Shown one piece after another: positions 16,619 through 25,604 of a stretch of DNA of 64,000 nt. This DNA is from JANQGG01 sp964642175. Lineage in GTDB: Bacteria > Bacteroidota > Chlorobiia > Chlorobiales > Chloroherpetonaceae. Where the stretch lies: the NCBI GenBank assembly GCA_964642175.1, contig CAZXOK010000003.1, positions 124,001-188,000 on the forward strand, given 5' to 3'. Each line of letters opens with the position of its first letter. Within the stretch, counting starts at the first letter, position 1. Both the position numbers and the translations under genes were made by a program. Below the pieces are notes generated by a model that had not been told where the DNA came from, did no database searches, and saw nothing but the letters and a program-made list of their open reading frames with translations.

Positions 16619-17194
16619 TTATCCCTTCTTCTTCCGTTTATACAAAAACGCCTGCCATTGCTCTTCCTGCATTCCGGCAGAGGAAAGTTCGGCGCGGGCG
16701 AGCGCGAAAAATAAATCTGAGAGGCGATTGATGTAAGGTGGAATGCATTCGGGAACTTCATCTATCGCCATAAGCGAGACCAAGCGGCGTTCGGCGCGGC
16801 GCATTTGCGTTCGAACCACATGGCAAAGTGAAGAGACTTCATTGCCGCCGGGCAGTAAAAAATAATCCGATGGGGTAGCGGTTGCCTGCTCAAGTTCATC
16901 AATCCATTGTTCGCAAAATGCTGCGCCATCCAGCGGCAACGGATTGGGATTTGCTTTGTGCGCATTCGAAGGCCGCGCCAGGTGCGACATCATATTCATC
17001 ATATCTTTTTGGATGCGCTGCAAATTTGGTTGCCATGGATGCAGATTCTCCAATTTGGCGCGTAAAAGTCCAATTGTGGCATTAACTTCATCAAACGTGC
17101 CATAGCACTCCACGCGAATATCATCTTTTGGGACGCGCGAGCCGCCGAACAACCCTGTTTTGCCGCTATCGCCTGTTTTGGTATAGATTTTCAT
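16619..17194 (-). CDS. pduO: ATP:cob(I)alamin adenosyltransferase, PduO type
   Basis: Attaches the adenosyl ligand to reduced corrinoids. The 191-residue protein shows the PduO family signature IYTKTGDSGKTGLFGGSRV (ATP-binding N-terminus), ECYGTFDEVNATIGLLRA, and LCHVVRTQMRRAERRLVSL with the conserved arginines. The C-terminal FFALARAELS segment is also typical. It is the last gene of the minus-strand cobalamin run. The 83 bp between it and cbiD contain an AACCACAAAG-type short motif and no recognisable terminator. Confidence 0.93.
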   Translation of the reverse strand: MKIYTKTGDSGKTGLFGGSRVPKDDIRVECYGTFDEVNATIGLLRAKLENLHPWQPNLQRIQKDMMNMMSHLARPSNAHKANPNPLPLDGAAFCEQWIDELEQATATPSDYFLLPGGNEVSSLCHVVRTQMRRAERRLVSLMAIDEVPECIPPYINRLSDLFFALARAELSSAGMQEEQWQAFLYKRKKKG

Positions 17195-17277
17195 GGTGTG
17201 TTTGTTTTTTTAATTTATTGTGCTTTATGTTTTTTAACCACAAAGATCACAAAGGATTTTCACAAAGCGCGCAAAGA

Positions 17278-18381
17278 CTAGCCATCGGGATATTGAACCA
17301 ACTCACCTGAAAGATTCATTAAATAAAATCTCAGTTGTTTGTTGCCGGTTAGTCGCTGGCAAACGTCGTAACAGTTTTTTGCCAGTAATTGATAAAAAGG
17401 CTCGGATTGATCAAAAGGGATCAATTCGGTAATTCCACGAACCAATTTTAGCTCAGTAATTTTGCGATATATCTCCTCCGAATATCCCGCTTTTTTGGCC
17501 AGATCCGCAATAAAGGGTTTATCTACAGAAACTTGCCGGCTGGAGGTTTCCAGATACCCGGCAGCGAGTTTGGTGGCTTTGGCGAGCATCACCCCCGCTA
17601 TAATTTCTTTACATTCAGGGGCTTTCTCTGCATACTGAAGCGCCTCTCCAATCCAATTGCCATAATGCACGAAGCACAGCTCCGGCAAGTGAGGCAGCGT
17701 TTGCTTTAAGAAGGTTTCACTCTTGGAGCCGGAGTTTAAGACCACCGTGGTGCAGCCGTTTCTCAGCGCAATTTGGATGGATTGATGAATACTTTCCAGG
17801 TAGGCTTCTTCGGAGTAAGGCACCACCACGCCGCTTGTGCCGAGGATGGAAATACCGCCTTCAATACCCAGACGCGGATTCAGGGTTCGCCTTGCAATCT
17901 CTTCTCCTCCCGGCGCAGAAATGGTGACTTCAACCCCGCATTTCAAGCCATACGCTTTCAAAATATCCCCAATATGCGATTGGATCATTTTCCTTGGCAC
18001 CGGGTTGATGGCCGGTTCTCCCTTCTGAAGCTCATGACCGTCTATGGTGATCTCTCCAACACCCTCGCCTTGTAAAAAGAACACGTTTCCGGCAGGTGCA
18101 TCACGATTTAATCGAACCGTGCTTAAAATATGCATGCCGTTGGTAATGTCGGGATCGTCGCCGGCGTCCTTCCTCACTGCGCAAGTGACCAAATCAGAGG
18201 TGCGCTGAACCAGTTTGACATCAAAGCAGACCGGCTTTCCACCAGGCAACTGAATTTCAACTTTTTCTTTCACCGAACCGGTAATCAATGTCTCTAAGGC
18301 CGCTTTGGTAGCAGCAGTGGCGCAGGTTCCGGTTGTGAAGCCGTAGCGCAGCGGTTGGTTTGGATCGGTTGAACGAGGCAT
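17278..18381 (-). CDS. cbiD: Cobalt-precorrin-5B C1-methyltransferase
   Basis: Methylates C1 of cobalt-precorrin-5B in the anaerobic, early-cobalt route; it is one of the proteins that distinguish that route. The N-terminus LRYGFTTGTCATAATKAALE is the CbiD hallmark, followed by DAGDDPDITNGMHI, GEGVGEITIDGHELQKGEPAINP and GTSGVVVPYSEEAYLESI. At 367 residues it is full length. Its ATG overlaps the cbiJ stop by one base (TAATG). Confidence 0.96.
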   Translation of the reverse strand: MPRSTDPNQPLRYGFTTGTCATAATKAALETLITGSVKEKVEIQLPGGKPVCFDVKLVQRTSDLVTCAVRKDAGDDPDITNGMHILSTVRLNRDAPAGNVFFLQGEGVGEITIDGHELQKGEPAINPVPRKMIQSHIGDILKAYGLKCGVEVTISAPGGEEIARRTLNPRLGIEGGISILGTSGVVVPYSEEAYLESIHQSIQIALRNGCTTVVLNSGSKSETFLKQTLPHLPELCFVHYGNWIGEALQYAEKAPECKEIIAGVMLAKATKLAAGYLETSSRQVSVDKPFIADLAKKAGYSEEIYRKITELKLVRGITELIPFDQSEPFYQLLAKNCYDVCQRLTGNKQLRFYLMNLSGELVQYPDG

Positions 18382-19154
18382 TACGAGTATAGCTTATGAA
18401 ACAAATCTAAAAAATCGTGCTTATTTTGCACAATTTGAAATGAACAGGGCACCGGTGGCCGCTCAATAATGACAAGGGGAATGCGGCACGTTTTGGCCGC
18501 TTCAATTTTCTGAGCCACAAACCCGCTGGCGCCGCTTTCTTTGCTTAACAGACAATCAATGCCGTGTTTTTGGATGAGATTCAGTTCATCCTGAATATTG
18601 CCATTGGGCCAAAGCGTAAGCGTTTGTTCAGGCGGGAAACCAGCGGTGTTGGCAAGCTCAATGGAGCTCGGTTGCGGCAAAATGCGGATGAGCATGGGGC
18701 GCTGCTGCCAATAAGGTTTGAGTTTTTCGATGCTTTGCACCCCGGTGGTGGCCAACACCAACTCAGGGCTAAGCGCTGTTAAACAGGATATGGCCTCTTC
18801 AAACCCATGAACCTTGTGAATGAATGGTTCCGATGTCTCACTGATGGTTTGGGTGTGGCTGAAATCCCGCTCAAAATGGAGTACCGGCAATACGAGCGCC
18901 TGGCTTACGTCATGAATGGTTTGGCGTAACGCGCTGGCAAACGGATGCGCGGCATCGACGATCAGCCGGATGTTTTGCTGGCGGCAAAACAAGTTGAGTT
19001 GCGCCGAATCTAAGGCGCCAACCCGCTCTATGGCGCGATCGTACTTTAGCGGCTTACCGGTCGTTTTGGTGGAATAAATAAACGGTTTGCCGAGATCGTT
19101 TAGCAAGCCAGCCACCCGGCGTCCTTCGGTGGTGCCCCCAAATACCAAAATCAT
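18381..19154 (-). CDS. cbiJ: Precorrin-6A / cobalt-precorrin-6A reductase
   Basis: NADPH-dependent reduction of the corrin macrocycle. Family features are the N-terminal ILVFGGTTEGRRVAGLLND, the RVGALDSAQL segment, VDAAHPFASALRQTI, and LVLATTGVQSIEKL with CLLSKESGASG near the C-terminus. Its 257 residues are usual for CbiJ/CobK. It starts within the cbiGF stop (ATGA overlap), consistent with a single translated unit of cbi genes. Confidence 0.93.
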   Translation of the reverse strand: MILVFGGTTEGRRVAGLLNDLGKPFIYSTKTTGKPLKYDRAIERVGALDSAQLNLFCRQQNIRLIVDAAHPFASALRQTIHDVSQALVLPVLHFERDFSHTQTISETSEPFIHKVHGFEEAISCLTALSPELVLATTGVQSIEKLKPYWQQRPMLIRILPQPSSIELANTAGFPPEQTLTLWPNGNIQDELNLIQKHGIDCLLSKESGASGFVAQKIEAAKTCRIPLVIIERPPVPCSFQIVQNKHDFLDLFHKLYS

Positions 19155-21037
19155 GTTGTGCGCTCCGATTGGCTTGCCTCGCGAAAGCCGTGAGAAAAGG
19201 TTGGATCGTACAGTTTGGAGCGCTCACCCCGCGAAAGAATGGCCTCGCCGACCACAATCAATACCGTGCGTGTTTTGCCGCTTTCTTTCACCAATTTGGC
19301 CAGATTGCTAAGCTGGCCCTGCCAGATTTTCTGATCCTTCCAGGTGAGCTTATAGCAAACCGCCACCGGCGTTTCGGGTGCATAGTGCTCCAGGAGCTGA
19401 GCCTGAACCTTACCGGCCAATGTTGCGCTTAAGTAAATACACATGGTGCTTTGCGAACGGGCCAGTTTTGAGAGCTCTTCTTTTTCCGGAACAGGTGTGC
19501 GTCCGGACCCACGTGTTAAAATAATCGTCTGTACATGCTCGGGAATGGTAAATTCAGATTTTAGCGCCGCAGCAGCAGCTTGAAACGACGAGACGCCCGG
19601 CACAATCTCGTAGCTCATCTTGTGCTCATCAAAATAGCTCATTTGTTCTTGAATGGCCCCATAAATGCATGGATCACCCGTATGCAAGCGCACCACAAAC
19701 TGCCCCCGGTCGTAAAACTGCTTCATCAACTCAAACTGCGCTTCAAGGCTTAAATCGGCCGAACTTTTCACCAGCGCGCCTTCACGCGCATAATGGGTGA
19801 GTTCTTCGGGCACCAGGCTGCCTGCGTAGAGCACCAAATCTGCTTCCTCCAGATAGGCTTTGCCTTTCAGGGTAATAAGTTCAGGATCGCCCGGCCCGGC
19901 GCCAACAATGGCAATATGGCCTTTTCGTGCAGTGCCTTTAAGTTGCGAGATCGCCAGGGTGTAATGCCTCGGACTTTCTTTAGGTAAAGTTTCGATGGCG
20001 CATTTCTGCTTTTCAACCAGCCAGTGTTCTTCTCCGGCCAGACATGCACTTGCCGCTTCCGACACGCTGTAAATGCCAATTTTTTCAAACACCACCTTGG
20101 AGGGATTCGGCACAGATTGGATTTGATTTAATTCATCATTTGAAAAGGTGTTGAACCCTGCATTCAGTTCTCTGGCAAGCTCAAGAAATGCCGGTTCCTT
20201 GGCTTTTAAATCAGCAGAACTTAAAGAATGAACAGACGACACCGCATAGCCCAGGTTTTTGAAGTTTTGCTTAAACGATTGGGCAAACTCTTCTGGCGGG
20301 ATGTTCTTTTCGCAACCTAAACCCACACAGAGTACTTTCGGACGATAAAAAAGCGTTGGCAAAGACGGCGCATAAAGTTTTGGCGACACCGCAAGAAAGA
20401 GATCGTAGTTTGAAAAATCAATGGATTTGTACGAGGTAAAGATATCTACAAAATCGGGTTTGGTTTGAACCATACGGCGCGTTTCGGGACCGCGCGTTTC
20501 CAACAACAGCGCTGTTTTAGCGCGATTCACAAAGCGGGAAAGAAAAGCGTTCAGGGTTTGAACCTTGGATGTGAAATGCGGCTCCAGTGTCCAACCGCTT
20601 TCCCGGCCAAGGGTATCCAGCGCCCACAATCCCTGCACATCGCTCGCGGTGGTGATGACAGGCGTGGCGCCCAGCAGCCGGGCAAGCTGTTTGCACAAGT
20701 CGTTTGCGCCGCCCACATGCCCGCTCAGCACCGATTGCACAAACTGTCCGTTTTCATCACAGTTCAGTACGGCCGGGTCGGTTTTTTTACTTTCTAACAC
20801 CCCGGCAATACTTCGCACACAGATCCCCAAAGCCCCAATAAAAATAAAGGCATCAAAGGCATGAAACTGCGCTTTGATAAACTCCCTGGTGGATGGAATA
20901 TGCTCGGCGCATTCGGCCACCCGGGCTGAAAAAAGGCGCGTCTGGTTTTCCGGATGTGATTGCACCAGCGCATGCTGAAGCACTTTGCCGAGTTCTATTC
21001 CTTTTTGGCTGGAAGCCAGGAGTGCAAAACGAGTCAT
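19151..21037 (-). CDS. cbiGF: CbiG-CbiF fusion (deacylase + C11-methyltransferase)
   Basis: Two consecutive enzymes of the early-cobalt route in one 628-residue chain. Residues 1-370 are CbiG (cobalt-precorrin-5A hydrolase, lactone opening), with FIGALGICVRSIAGVLESKK, DENGQFVQSVLSGHVGGAND and VLCVGLGCEKNIPPEEF. Residues about 373-628 are CbiF/CobM (precorrin-4 C11-methyltransferase), with GHIAIVGAGPGDPELITLKG, YAGSLVPEEL, LHTGDPCIYGAIQEQ, YEIVPGVSSFQAAAA and LIVVGEAI. Separate genes are the commoner arrangement. CbiG confirms the anaerobic type of pathway. Confidence 0.94.
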   Translation of the reverse strand: MTRFALLASSQKGIELGKVLQHALVQSHPENQTRLFSARVAECAEHIPSTREFIKAQFHAFDAFIFIGALGICVRSIAGVLESKKTDPAVLNCDENGQFVQSVLSGHVGGANDLCKQLARLLGATPVITTASDVQGLWALDTLGRESGWTLEPHFTSKVQTLNAFLSRFVNRAKTALLLETRGPETRRMVQTKPDFVDIFTSYKSIDFSNYDLFLAVSPKLYAPSLPTLFYRPKVLCVGLGCEKNIPPEEFAQSFKQNFKNLGYAVSSVHSLSSADLKAKEPAFLELARELNAGFNTFSNDELNQIQSVPNPSKVVFEKIGIYSVSEAASACLAGEEHWLVEKQKCAIETLPKESPRHYTLAISQLKGTARKGHIAIVGAGPGDPELITLKGKAYLEEADLVLYAGSLVPEELTHYAREGALVKSSADLSLEAQFELMKQFYDRGQFVVRLHTGDPCIYGAIQEQMSYFDEHKMSYEIVPGVSSFQAAAAALKSEFTIPEHVQTIILTRGSGRTPVPEKEELSKLARSQSTMCIYLSATLAGKVQAQLLEHYAPETPVAVCYKLTWKDQKIWQGQLSNLAKLVKESGKTRTVLIVVGEAILSRGERSKLYDPTFSHGFREASQSERTT

Positions 21038-21049
21038 GTTGGGTGTATC

Positions 21050-22258
21050 TTAATTTTTTTCAGCCGTTAAAATGGTAATCGGATTGTGTTGATTCATACA
21101 CAGATGAAGTGGCTCATGCAACTGGTAGCCATAACTGTTTGCAGCCGATTGAAAAAGCCGGTCACTTTCGGGTTTTACGGTATTCATAACAATACGTCCA
21201 CCTTTATGTTGAATCGTCACGAGGCGCTTAAATATTTCGTGTATTTTTCCACCATGCCCGCCAATAAAAGCAGCATCAAGCCTGGTGCGGGGTTTGAGCG
21301 CTTGCTCCAGATCGGTCGTTAAAAAGTCTTCCATGATAATGCGAACACCCGGTGTGCGAAACCGGCGGGCGTTTTCCCGGAAAATGGCTTCACATTCAGG
21401 CCGTTTTTCAAAAGCGGTGATCTGCAGGTGGGGGAAAAGCAGTCGCGCTTCAATCGAGAGCGAGCCGGTGCAAAAGCCGATATCAAAAAAAGTCTGGGCT
21501 CGGGAAAGATTCAATTGCGAAAGGCTCACCAACCGGAAAGGCATTTTGGTGATCATATTTGGCCGGCCGGGCAGACCCAAGAATTCGCGTTCATCAATAC
21601 CAAAAGATTTTTTCGGTGCATCAGTTTGCGATAAGATCACACAATTCAACGCCTGAAATTGGGTGGTTGCAGCCTCCTGAATGGAAAGCCTGCGAATGCG
21701 CTCTTTAGGACCACCCAGCGCCTCACCCACGATCATCTCGTACTCTGAAAAACCATACCGTTGAAGCCTTCCGGCAATGTCTTGCGGGGTTTTTCGCTTA
21801 TCAGTTAACACACCGATCAAGGATTTTGAGCCAAGTAATGCGGCATCCAGTTCCTGCCAGGAGCGACCGGTTACCGAGGTGTTTTCCATATCTTGATACG
21901 CCAAACCTATACGATGGGCCAGGAGCTGCAAGCTGTTGAAAGTTGGAAAATATTGGAACCGGGCATTTGGGAACCGGCGCTGCAAGGTTGCGCCAAAACC
22001 ATAAAATAACGGGTCGCCTGAAGCGAACACCAACACCGGTTCCTCGGCACGCTCCAGCTCTTGAAGCACCTCATCAATAGGCGCTTTAATTTCAAACCAG
22101 GTGCAATCCGGAGGCAAAAGCGTCTCCACCAGGGTTTTGTGGCGCAGGCCACCGGCAAATAACCGATGGGCTTGAATGGCCTCAAGCACCTGATCGGGCA
22201 ATTGCGGCTTTGCCGCGTCGTTCAGGCCAACCAATGTAAAGCTGCGATCAAACATCAC
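21050..22258 (-). CDS. cbiET: CbiE-CbiT fusion (C5/C15-methyltransferase, decarboxylating)
   Basis: Bifunctional CobL-like protein of 402 residues. The N-terminal half is the CbiE tetrapyrrole methyltransferase (FTLVGLNDAAK, VLVFASGDPLFYGFGATLQR). The C-terminal half (from about residue 220) is the CbiT Rossmann methyltransferase/decarboxylase, with FFDIGFCTGSLSIEARLLFP as SAM motif I and AAFIGGHGGKIHEIFKRL. It methylates C5 and C15 and decarboxylates the C12 acetate. The start overlaps the end of cbiHC by 11 bases. Confidence 0.93.
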   Translation of the reverse strand: MMFDRSFTLVGLNDAAKPQLPDQVLEAIQAHRLFAGGLRHKTLVETLLPPDCTWFEIKAPIDEVLQELERAEEPVLVFASGDPLFYGFGATLQRRFPNARFQYFPTFNSLQLLAHRIGLAYQDMENTSVTGRSWQELDAALLGSKSLIGVLTDKRKTPQDIAGRLQRYGFSEYEMIVGEALGGPKERIRRLSIQEAATTQFQALNCVILSQTDAPKKSFGIDEREFLGLPGRPNMITKMPFRLVSLSQLNLSRAQTFFDIGFCTGSLSIEARLLFPHLQITAFEKRPECEAIFRENARRFRTPGVRIIMEDFLTTDLEQALKPRTRLDAAFIGGHGGKIHEIFKRLVTIQHKGGRIVMNTVKPESDRLFQSAANSYGYQLHEPLHLCMNQHNPITILTAEKN

Positions 22259-23669
22259 GCCCCGGCATCATCTGGCCGGCATCAGCAAGGCTGAATGCGG
22301 CATTTACAATGGTAGCGGCAACCGAACTACCGCCTTTACGCCCCTGAACAATGGCTTTAGGGATATCTTTCAGTGTTTTCAACCGCCACTTCGACTCCTG
22401 AACATTTACAAAGCCAACGGGAGCACCCACAATACCAACCGGCCTGGCCTGTCCTTTTCGGCACAGATCAACCAGTTCAATTAACGCGGTTGGCGCATTG
22501 CCGATCACATAAAGTGCACCGGGGTGCTCCTGGATTGCCAAACGAATCCCGGCCTGGGTTCGGGTAATGCCTTGTTTTTCGGCAATTTCAGCAACGCGCC
22601 GATCACTGAGGTAACATTTCACCGCTACCTGGTGGCGTGTTATGGCTGCTTTACGCAAGCCTGAACTTACCATTGTAACATCCGTGATGATGGTTCCCCC
22701 ACCGGCCGAGAGATACTTATGCCAGGTTTTTATGGCGCCGTCGGTGGCATAAAAAAGCTTTTCATATTCAAAATCTGCGGTGGTGTGGATGGTGTGGATC
22801 ATCGCCCAAAGTGCGTCGGTAGGGTAGTTGTGGCTTGTTAGATGGCCATAAATGGTTTGAAAACTTTCCCGCATGATACTTTGTCCCGGCTTTAAGGCTT
22901 CTGAATCTGTTTGATCTCTAAGCTGATAGCCGCGTGGGGTGATCATTTTTTCATGGGTGATATAAGATTGCGAGTTGCCTACGATCAACAGGCTGAACAT
23001 ATCCAGCGTTTCGGGATCAAGATCCCCAAGGGTTGTGAGCGTGATCTGCTCATCATTGCGCGAAACCTGCCTGGCTATTGCAACCGGGGTTTTAGGATCG
23101 CGAACCTCCAGGAAAAGTTCTTTAAAACGATAAAGTTGCCAAAACCGGTTATGACTTTTCGGATTAAAGACCGCCGTTACGAAATCAGCATCGGCAGCGG
23201 CACGGATGCGTTTTTCAATGGTTTGCCAGGGGGTAAGCAAATCGGAAAGGGAAATGCTGCAAAAATCGTGGCCCAGTGGCGCTCCGCATCTTGCCGCCGC
23301 AGCCTGCATGGCACTCACGCCCGGCAGAACAGATACTTCAACAGAAGTGGGTTGTTTTTTATCCCACAACTCCATAATCAACGGCGCCATCCCGTAAAGT
23401 CCTGCATCGCCGGAACTGATGACCGCTACCTCGTGGCCAGCTTCAGCCAGTTCAAAGGCTTTCTCGGCGCGCTCTTTTTCCTGTTTCATCCCGGTATTGA
23501 TGCAAATGGCTTTGGCCGGGATCAGGTTTGAAATGAGATCCATGTAATAGGTATATCCCACAACCGCCGAGGCTTGCTCAAGCGCAACTTTGACTTCAGG
23601 GGTGATCATAGCCTCGCTGCCGGGGCCAAGGCCTAAAACGGTAATTTTTCCAGCGTTGGTTTCGCTCAT
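22248..23669 (-). CDS. cbiHC: CbiH-CbiC fusion (C17-methyltransferase + methylmutase)
   Basis: Residues 1-250 are CbiH/CobJ (precorrin-3B C17-methyltransferase, ring contraction), with ITVLGLGPGSEAMITPEV, YTYYMDLI, VAVISSGDAGLYGMAPLI and VEVSVLPGVSAMQAAAA. Residues about 258-473 are CbiC/CobH (precorrin-8X methylmutase), with the catalytic histidine in the IHTTADFEY segment (about H295), GGGTIITDVTMVSSGL, VIGNAPTALIEL and GIVGAPVGFVNVQESK. The two steps are not adjacent in the pathway, so the fusion probably reflects co-expression rather than channelling. It is 13 bases downstream of cbiL. Confidence 0.94.
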   Translation of the reverse strand: MSETNAGKITVLGLGPGSEAMITPEVKVALEQASAVVGYTYYMDLISNLIPAKAICINTGMKQEKERAEKAFELAEAGHEVAVISSGDAGLYGMAPLIMELWDKKQPTSVEVSVLPGVSAMQAAAARCGAPLGHDFCSISLSDLLTPWQTIEKRIRAAADADFVTAVFNPKSHNRFWQLYRFKELFLEVRDPKTPVAIARQVSRNDEQITLTTLGDLDPETLDMFSLLIVGNSQSYITHEKMITPRGYQLRDQTDSEALKPGQSIMRESFQTIYGHLTSHNYPTDALWAMIHTIHTTADFEYEKLFYATDGAIKTWHKYLSAGGGTIITDVTMVSSGLRKAAITRHQVAVKCYLSDRRVAEIAEKQGITRTQAGIRLAIQEHPGALYVIGNAPTALIELVDLCRKGQARPVGIVGAPVGFVNVQESKWRLKTLKDIPKAIVQGRKGGSSVAATIVNAAFSLADAGQMMPGRDV

Positions 23670-23682
23670 CAGGTGTTCTGGT

Positions 23683-24405
23683 TTATGGGCTTAACAAAAT
23701 CAACAGTGATAAATACGGGATTTGGCGATCTTTTAAAACATTAAGTTGGGTGGTAAAGAAGGCATCCCCGGAGCCGATTTTCTCGGCATATAAAAATGGT
23801 CTTTTTGTGGTTTCCAGAAATGGCATCAGTTCCTCCCGGACGGTTGATAGCTTCATCACCACAATGGTTTCAAACCGGTCTAAATCAGCTTGGATATCTT
23901 TTAAAGAATCTAGTTGCGAAAAGATAGCCACACTGTCTTTTTGTGAAGCCAGGGCCAGCTCTGCTTCAGCACCGGCAGCGATGAAGGCCGGCACACCGGC
24001 AATCAACTCAACAGGGATATGGTTTGATTGGCACTTTTCAAGCAAATACCCAAAGGTGCTGTAAAAACTGATATCGCCTTCGGCGCAAATCACCACATTT
24101 AATTCGGCCTCGAAATCGGCGCGGATCTGCTCAAAATAGTTTTCGTAAGCCTCTTGTGCGAGTGAACGGTTTTTGCTCATGGGAATGGTCATCCCGCACA
24201 ACGCATCGGGATTTAGTCCATAACTGTTAAGAATATCTAATGCATAACTGGCGGTTTGACCCGAGGCTGAAACGCTCTCCGGATAGTAGATTTTCTGAGC
24301 TTGTTTTAATCGCTTCAGGCCTTTAACGGTGATCAGCTCCGGATCGCCCGGCCCTAATGCCACTCCCGTGATATGGCCCTTTTGTGTTGATGCGAGTTTA
24401 CTCAA
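23683..24405 (-). CDS. cbiL: Precorrin-2 / cobalt-factor II C20-methyltransferase
   Basis: First SAM-dependent step after precorrin-2 in corrin synthesis. The 240-residue protein has the tetrapyrrole methyltransferase signature ITGVALGPGDPELITVKGLK, VICAEGDISFYSTFGYLLEK and ELIAGVPAFIAAGAEAELAL. These features, notably GDISFYSTFGY, fit CbiL/CobI. It is the first gene of the cbiL-cbiHC-cbiET-cbiGF-cbiJ-cbiD run. About 320 bp of non-coding sequence with two dispersed repeats precede it; I see no riboswitch there. Confidence 0.93.
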   Translation of the reverse strand: MSKLASTQKGHITGVALGPGDPELITVKGLKRLKQAQKIYYPESVSASGQTASYALDILNSYGLNPDALCGMTIPMSKNRSLAQEAYENYFEQIRADFEAELNVVICAEGDISFYSTFGYLLEKCQSNHIPVELIAGVPAFIAAGAEAELALASQKDSVAIFSQLDSLKDIQADLDRFETIVVMKLSTVREELMPFLETTKRPFLYAEKIGSGDAFFTTQLNVLKDRQIPYLSLLILLSP

Positions 24406-24505
24406 TTTTCGTTGTTTGGTTAGGACTTTGTTTAAATCATGTCCTGTGTGATTAGATCGTTATATACCTTTCAGGCATTGTTAATGGAGAAATATTTAAA
24501 ACGTA

Positions 24506-24559
24506 TGTCACTCCTGCGCAAGTAGGAGTCTATGGATGCCTGTTTTCACAGGTATGACA
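24506..24559. repeat. 54-bp dispersed repeat bounded by TGTCA/TGACA
   Basis: Starts TGTCA and ends TGACA, with two internal hairpins (CTCCT...AGGAG and CCTG...CAGG). A second 54-bp copy in the opposite orientation lies at 36146-36199. The 320-bp gap 24406-24725 holds this and the palindrome at 24661 but no gene. Confidence 0.8.
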
Positions 24560-24660
24560 CGCTAAAATTTCATCTTATTCATGAAATTATATTTTAATCT
24601 CGGTATTTGTGAAATCTCAAGTAGTCATTCTTCGTGCGAGTTAATTCGCATCTTATTTTT

Positions 24661-24681
24661 CCCTCTCCCTTAGGGAGAGGG
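24661..24681. repeat. REP-like CCCTCTCCC palindrome
   Basis: CCCTCTCCC - TTA - GGGAGAGGG perfect hairpin 44 bases beyond the cbiX stop, followed on the minus strand by further A/T-rich sequence. It is related to the elements at 6149, 6818 and 31190. It may also work as the transcript end of the cobA-cbiX unit. Confidence 0.7.
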
Positions 24682-24725
24682 CTCAATTTGTTTGTTTTTC
24701 TTTCTTTAATCATGAATTCGTAATA

Positions 24726-25604
24726 TTAATGGTAATGTCCATGGTGATGATGCCCATGCCCGTGACTATGCCCATGTGAATGACCGTGATCGTGATTGTG
24801 GTGATGATGAGTTGCCTGTGGATCGAAATCATCCATCAGGTTTATCTCTTCATGTTCCACTTTCTCAATGGCTGCTTCGACCGCTTTGCATAGCAGGTCC
24901 TGATTGCCCAGTGGCTTGGTTATAAAGACTTTTTTGGGTGAAAATGATATAAACCGCTCGGTTGCCGCTTGAATGCGTTCTAAATACACCCCGCTAAAAA
25001 ACGTGAGTGGTGCAATAATGACGCGGTTTTGAGGCAAACCCCTAATCATGTCAAGGACATCTGATACAGACGGCCAGGCCATACGGCTCACAAATCCATA
25101 AGTGGCAAATCCAAACCGGGATTTTTCCCAAATGAGCCGGGTAAGTTTGGCCGCATCACCATTGGCTTCAGCAACCGAGGCCCCAATAGGTGCAGTCAGA
25201 AGTAAGGTGTCTTTTTTGTCATGTTCTTCAAGCGCCGGGCATGTTTGCACAATCCGTTCTATGGCCAGATCAACAATAGGCTCAACAGGGCCCAGGAAAC
25301 TGCCCAAACGAATGCTTAAGCCGGGAAATTTATGTTGATACTCATGCATCAAGCCGGGAATATCATGTTTCAGATGCACCCCTGTAAATAAGAGCAAAGG
25401 TTGGGCCACGATCTCCCGAACGCCTTGTTCGTAGAGCTTTGCAATCGCCATTTCGTAAGTGGGTTCGGAGAGCTCCAGAAACCCGCCTTCGATAAGTTTA
25501 TCGGGATGTCGGTTTTTTAAGGTATCTACAAAACTTAAAAACTCCTGGGCGCCTTCCGGGCGGCGTGTGCCATGGCCGCAAATTAACCAAGCTTTAGACG
25601 TCAT
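24726..25604 (-). CDS. cbiX: Sirohydrochlorin cobaltochelatase with His-rich tail
   Basis: Inserts cobalt into sirohydrochlorin, committing it to the early-cobalt B12 route. The 292-residue, two-domain form carries the catalytic histidine in LICGHGTRRPEG, the family segments VAQPLLLFTGVHLKHDIPGL and VIIAPLTFFSGVYLERI, and a second-domain half. The last about 25 residues are a histidine tail (HHHHNHDHGHSHGHSHG and onward), presumably for metal storage or delivery. Its start overlaps the cobA stop by 4 bases. Two large CobN-type chelatases are encoded nearby, so this organism appears to have more than one chelatase. Confidence 0.95.
   Translation of the reverse strand: MTSKAWLICGHGTRRPEGAQEFLSFVDTLKNRHPDKLIEGGFLELSEPTYEMAIAKLYEQGVREIVAQPLLLFTGVHLKHDIPGLMHEYQHKFPGLSIRLGSFLGPVEPIVDLAIERIVQTCPALEEHDKKDTLLLTAPIGASVAEANGDAAKLTRLIWEKSRFGFATYGFVSRMAWPSVSDVLDMIRGLPQNRVIIAPLTFFSGVYLERIQAATERFISFSPKKVFITKPLGNQDLLCKAVEAAIEKVEHEEINLMDDFDPQATHHHHNHDHGHSHGHSHGHGHHHHGHYH

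Noticed and set aside
17228..17277. AACCACAAAG...CACAAAG motif between pduO and cbiD as a regulatory element
   Set aside because: It looks like a short dispersed A-rich motif; no partner site or structure supports a function.
22911..23531. 206-codon plus-strand frame
   Set aside because: Antisense to the cbiH domain of cbiHC.
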